Part shown: piece by piece, positions 62,599 through 64,000 of the stretch
How positions within the stretch are numbered: the first letter of the stretch is position 1
Layout of the letters: each line of letters starts with the position of its first letter
Assembly: GCA_007121455.1 (NCBI GenBank)
Contig: SKKN01000016.1
Coordinates: 1 to 64,000 of the forward strand
Length of the DNA stretch: 64,000 nucleotides
Direction of reading: 5' to 3'
From: Gemmatimonadota bacterium
GTDB lineage: Bacteria; Gemmatimonadota; Gemmatimonadetes; Longimicrobiales; Gaopeijiaceae
Made by a program: the position numbers and the translations under genes
Notes under the pieces: model-generated
Seen by the model: only the letters and a program-made list of their open reading frames with translations
Database searches by the model: none
Told to the model about the DNA's origin: nothing

Positions 62599-63467
62599 GG
62601 CTGCCGGGAGCACGGCGCTCTCTCACTCGGGGGTTAGTCCTGGTCGCAGTGCTTCTGCCGCTGATGGCTCCGAACATCGAGGGACAGTGGCTCTCCGCTC
62701 CTGGGGAAGGCTGGGTGGAGGCTGCCTTCTTCCACCATGACACCCGACGGACCTTCGACCAGGAGGGAACGGAGCGTACGATCTTCGGCGATGGGCGGGC
62801 GATCACCCGCTCCGCGTTTTTCACCGCCGTGGCGGGGGTGCGACGCGGTGTCGATGTCTGGGTCCAGGTTCCCGCACACAGCCTCCGCTTCGACGATGCG
62901 GGTGGAGAGCGGGTGAGTCGAGGACTCGGAGACCCCAGGGTGTTCTTGCGCGTCGGTCCCGAGCTGTTCACGCGTGAAGCACCGGATTGGCCGGTCGCCC
63001 TGCGCGGCGGGGTGAAGCTGCCGGGGGGCGACTTCGATGTGGATGCCGAGGTCATCCCATTGGGCGAGGGGCAGACGGACTGGGAGCTTCTCCTCGAACT
63101 CGGCCGCTCCTTCTACCCGCTTCCCCTTTGGACGTCCGGATGGGTGGGGCATCGTTGGCGGTTGGAGAACAGCGACAACCGCCGCCGTCCCGGAAACGAG
63201 TGGTTCTGGCTCTGGTCGCTCGGAGGCGAGGTGGGACCGGCCGGCTGGAAGGCCACTCTGGAAGGGCTCGAGGGCGACGATTGGATCATCCAGTCGCTTC
63301 GCATCGGTAGTGCGAGCCGGCACCTCACTCAACTCTTCCTCGAGCTGGACTACGGCATCGGACCGGGGCGTCTGAGCGGGGGGGTGCGCGTTCCCCTGCG
63401 GGGTCAGAACCTCCCCGCGGGGACCGGCCTCACGGCAGGGTACTTTCTTCGGTTCGGAGAGGGATGA
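62595..63467 (+). CDS. DUF3187-like outer-membrane protein
   Basis: 290 residues, ATG 62595, with a signal peptide ending in NIEGQ. The strand-rich mature protein begins with a WVEAAFFHHDTRRTFD pattern. GLGDPRVFLRVGPELF, VALRGGVKLPGGDF and LLLELGRSFYPLPLWTSGWV are typical of transport-channel-like barrels (DUF3187/MetA-pathway-of-phenol-like). It is translationally coupled to the DUF3179 lipoprotein, so the two likely act together at the outer membrane. Confidence 0.78.
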   Translation: MRLPGARRSLTRGLVLVAVLLPLMAPNIEGQWLSAPGEGWVEAAFFHHDTRRTFDQEGTERTIFGDGRAITRSAFFTAVAGVRRGVDVWVQVPAHSLRFDDAGGERVSRGLGDPRVFLRVGPELFTREAPDWPVALRGGVKLPGGDFDVDAEVIPLGEGQTDWELLLELGRSFYPLPLWTSGWVGHRWRLENSDNRRRPGNEWFWLWSLGGEVGPAGWKATLEGLEGDDWIIQSLRIGSASRHLTQLFLELDYGIGPGRLSGGVRVPLRGQNLPAGTGLTAGYFLRFGEG

Positions 63468-63489
63468 GGCGCCGGGACCCACCGCCCTC

Positions 63490-63687
63490 TCACCCGCCGA
63501 TCCATCCCTGGAGCCGTTCGTCCGCCGCCTCCATCCGGAAGTCGAGCAGGGGTCCGGTGGTGACGAAGCTCCGGCCGTCACGGAGGGCGTCCAGATAATT
63601 CGGGAGGGTGAGAGCTCCTTCCCGACGCACGTAGACCCTCGTCGTACCGATGGCCATGGTACGATCGAAGTTCGTCATTACGTCCGT
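63490..63687 (-). pseudogene. CehA/McbA-like metallohydrolase C-terminal remnant
   Basis: The frame reads TDVMTNFDRTMAIGTTRVYV, then LTLPNYLDALRDGRSFVTTG and PLLDF. This is the end of the PHP-type CehA/McbA-like hydrolases fused to PD40 propellers in many bacteria. It directly follows, in frame, the TAA (63688-63690) that ends the PD40 protein beyond. The metal-binding core expected between propeller and this end is absent. Readthrough would give a propeller joined to a hydrolase tail, so a deletion and a stop have destroyed the gene. Confidence 0.7.
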
Positions 63688-64000
63688 TTAGACCAGGTGC
63701 CGGCCATCGGGGTGCGGCAAGGGACGGAGGGCCAGGCCCGGTTCCGGGGTGATCCGAACCTGCTCGCCGGTCCCGAGGTCGAGCCTCCAGAGATCGAGGT
63801 CGCCGGCCACCGCGGAGCTGTAACAGAGCGACTGTCCGTCGGGAGCGAACGATGGATCCAGGTCGATCGCGCCGGTGCTCACGACCTCCCGCTCCGCTCC
63901 GGAGTCGAGCTCCAGGATCCAGATCGAGGTGTCCGACCCGGTATCCCGGACGAAGGCGACCTGCTCTCCGTCGGGGGAGAACGCGGGACGGAAGTCCAGC
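63688..64000 (-). CDS. PD40/TolB-like propeller protein, 5' end outside window
   Basis: The visible 103 codons run to a TAA stop. They contain PD40 repeats: FRPAFSPDGEQVAFVRDTGS, DLDPSFAPDGQSLCYSSAVA, LDLWRLDLGTGEQVRITPEP and HPDGRHLV. Such propellers usually form the N-terminal part of secreted amidohydrolases or CehA-like proteins. Here the hydrolase core is missing and an in-frame tail remnant follows (63490-63687), so the gene may be defective. Confidence 0.65.
   Translation of the reverse strand, partial: LDFRPAFSPDGEQVAFVRDTGSDTSIWILELDSGAEREVVSTGAIDLDPSFAPDGQSLCYSSAVAGDLDLWRLDLGTGEQVRITPEPGLALRPLPHPDGRHLV

Noticed and set aside
1-64000. CRISPR arrays, insertion sequences, prophage genes
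   Set aside because: No regularly spaced repeats, transposase or phage structural sequences were seen, although many gene fragments suggest rearrangement.

Overview
The window is about 64 kb of GC-rich bacterial chromosome without phage, plasmid or insertion-sequence hallmarks and with no rRNA or tRNA gene that I could see. The gene content suggests a Gemmatimonadota-type genome. This is inference from the mix of secreted M14 and M28 peptidases, TolB/PD40-type proteins, a CBM9/DUF5916 outer-membrane family, a PPGH..CRxW secreted protein, many small outer-membrane beta-barrels with C-terminal aromatic residues, and a SARP/BTAD regulator. Many start codons are GTG or TTG, and Shine-Dalgarno sequences of the GGAGG type decide several starts.

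Layout. 1-3.4 kb: end of an amidohydrolase, a small secreted PPGH-motif protein, and an ABC-2 exporter pair. 3.4-10 kb: a disturbed region holding a cytochrome c, two outer-membrane-like proteins, a truncated CBM9/DUF5916 protein with a separate C-terminal remnant, a TetR fragment, a periplasmic thioredoxin/CcdA pair, and a lipoprotein gene preceded by a probable cyclic-di-GMP-I riboswitch. 10-18.5 kb: two orphan histidine kinases facing each other, a secreted M14 peptidase with a downstream hypothetical gene, an MscS channel and a DUF2784 membrane protein. 18.5-27.4 kb: an outer-membrane protein, YaiI, SRAP, threonine dehydratase, a Tat-exported IorAB-type molybdenum oxidoreductase and a periplasmic trypsin-like/PDZ protease. 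27.4-34.3 kb: a CDP-alcohol phosphatidyltransferase, a ferric-reductase-like flavoprotein, an M28 peptidase, a lipoprotein and a secreted protein. 34.4-42.4 kb: a same-strand run of M14 peptidase, homoserine dehydrogenase, GH65 phosphorylase and an FAD/Rieske oxidoreductase. 42.7-54 kb: a TVP38-mercuric-reductase-like fusion, DJ-1/PfpI, YihY, methyltransferase, OsmC, a His-rich TPR protein, an SRPBCC/alcohol dehydrogenase pair and a lytic transglycosylase. 54-64 kb: a lectin-like protein, an sGDH-like lipoprotein, a small membrane protein, a SARP regulator with a cytoplasmic amidase, an outer-membrane protein, GNAT, a DUF3179/DUF3187 pair and part of a PD40 protein.

The most unusual overall feature is the number of short, recognisable gene remnants in the spacers. 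These include the ends of DUF5916, TetR, FtsX/MacB, amidohydrolase, FAD-protein, alpha/beta-hydrolase, MprF-like and CehA-like genes, plus a degenerate tandem copy of an outer-membrane gene. Many lie within a few dozen bases of the stop codon or terminator of an intact gene, which points to ongoing deletion and rearrangement.

Two further points deserve attention. One is the riboswitch-controlled lipoprotein. The other is a set of tightly coupled gene pairs of unknown role: DUF3179/DUF3187 and SARP/amidase. Strong bidirectional terminators separate the convergent pairs at 33.0 and 54.1 kb.
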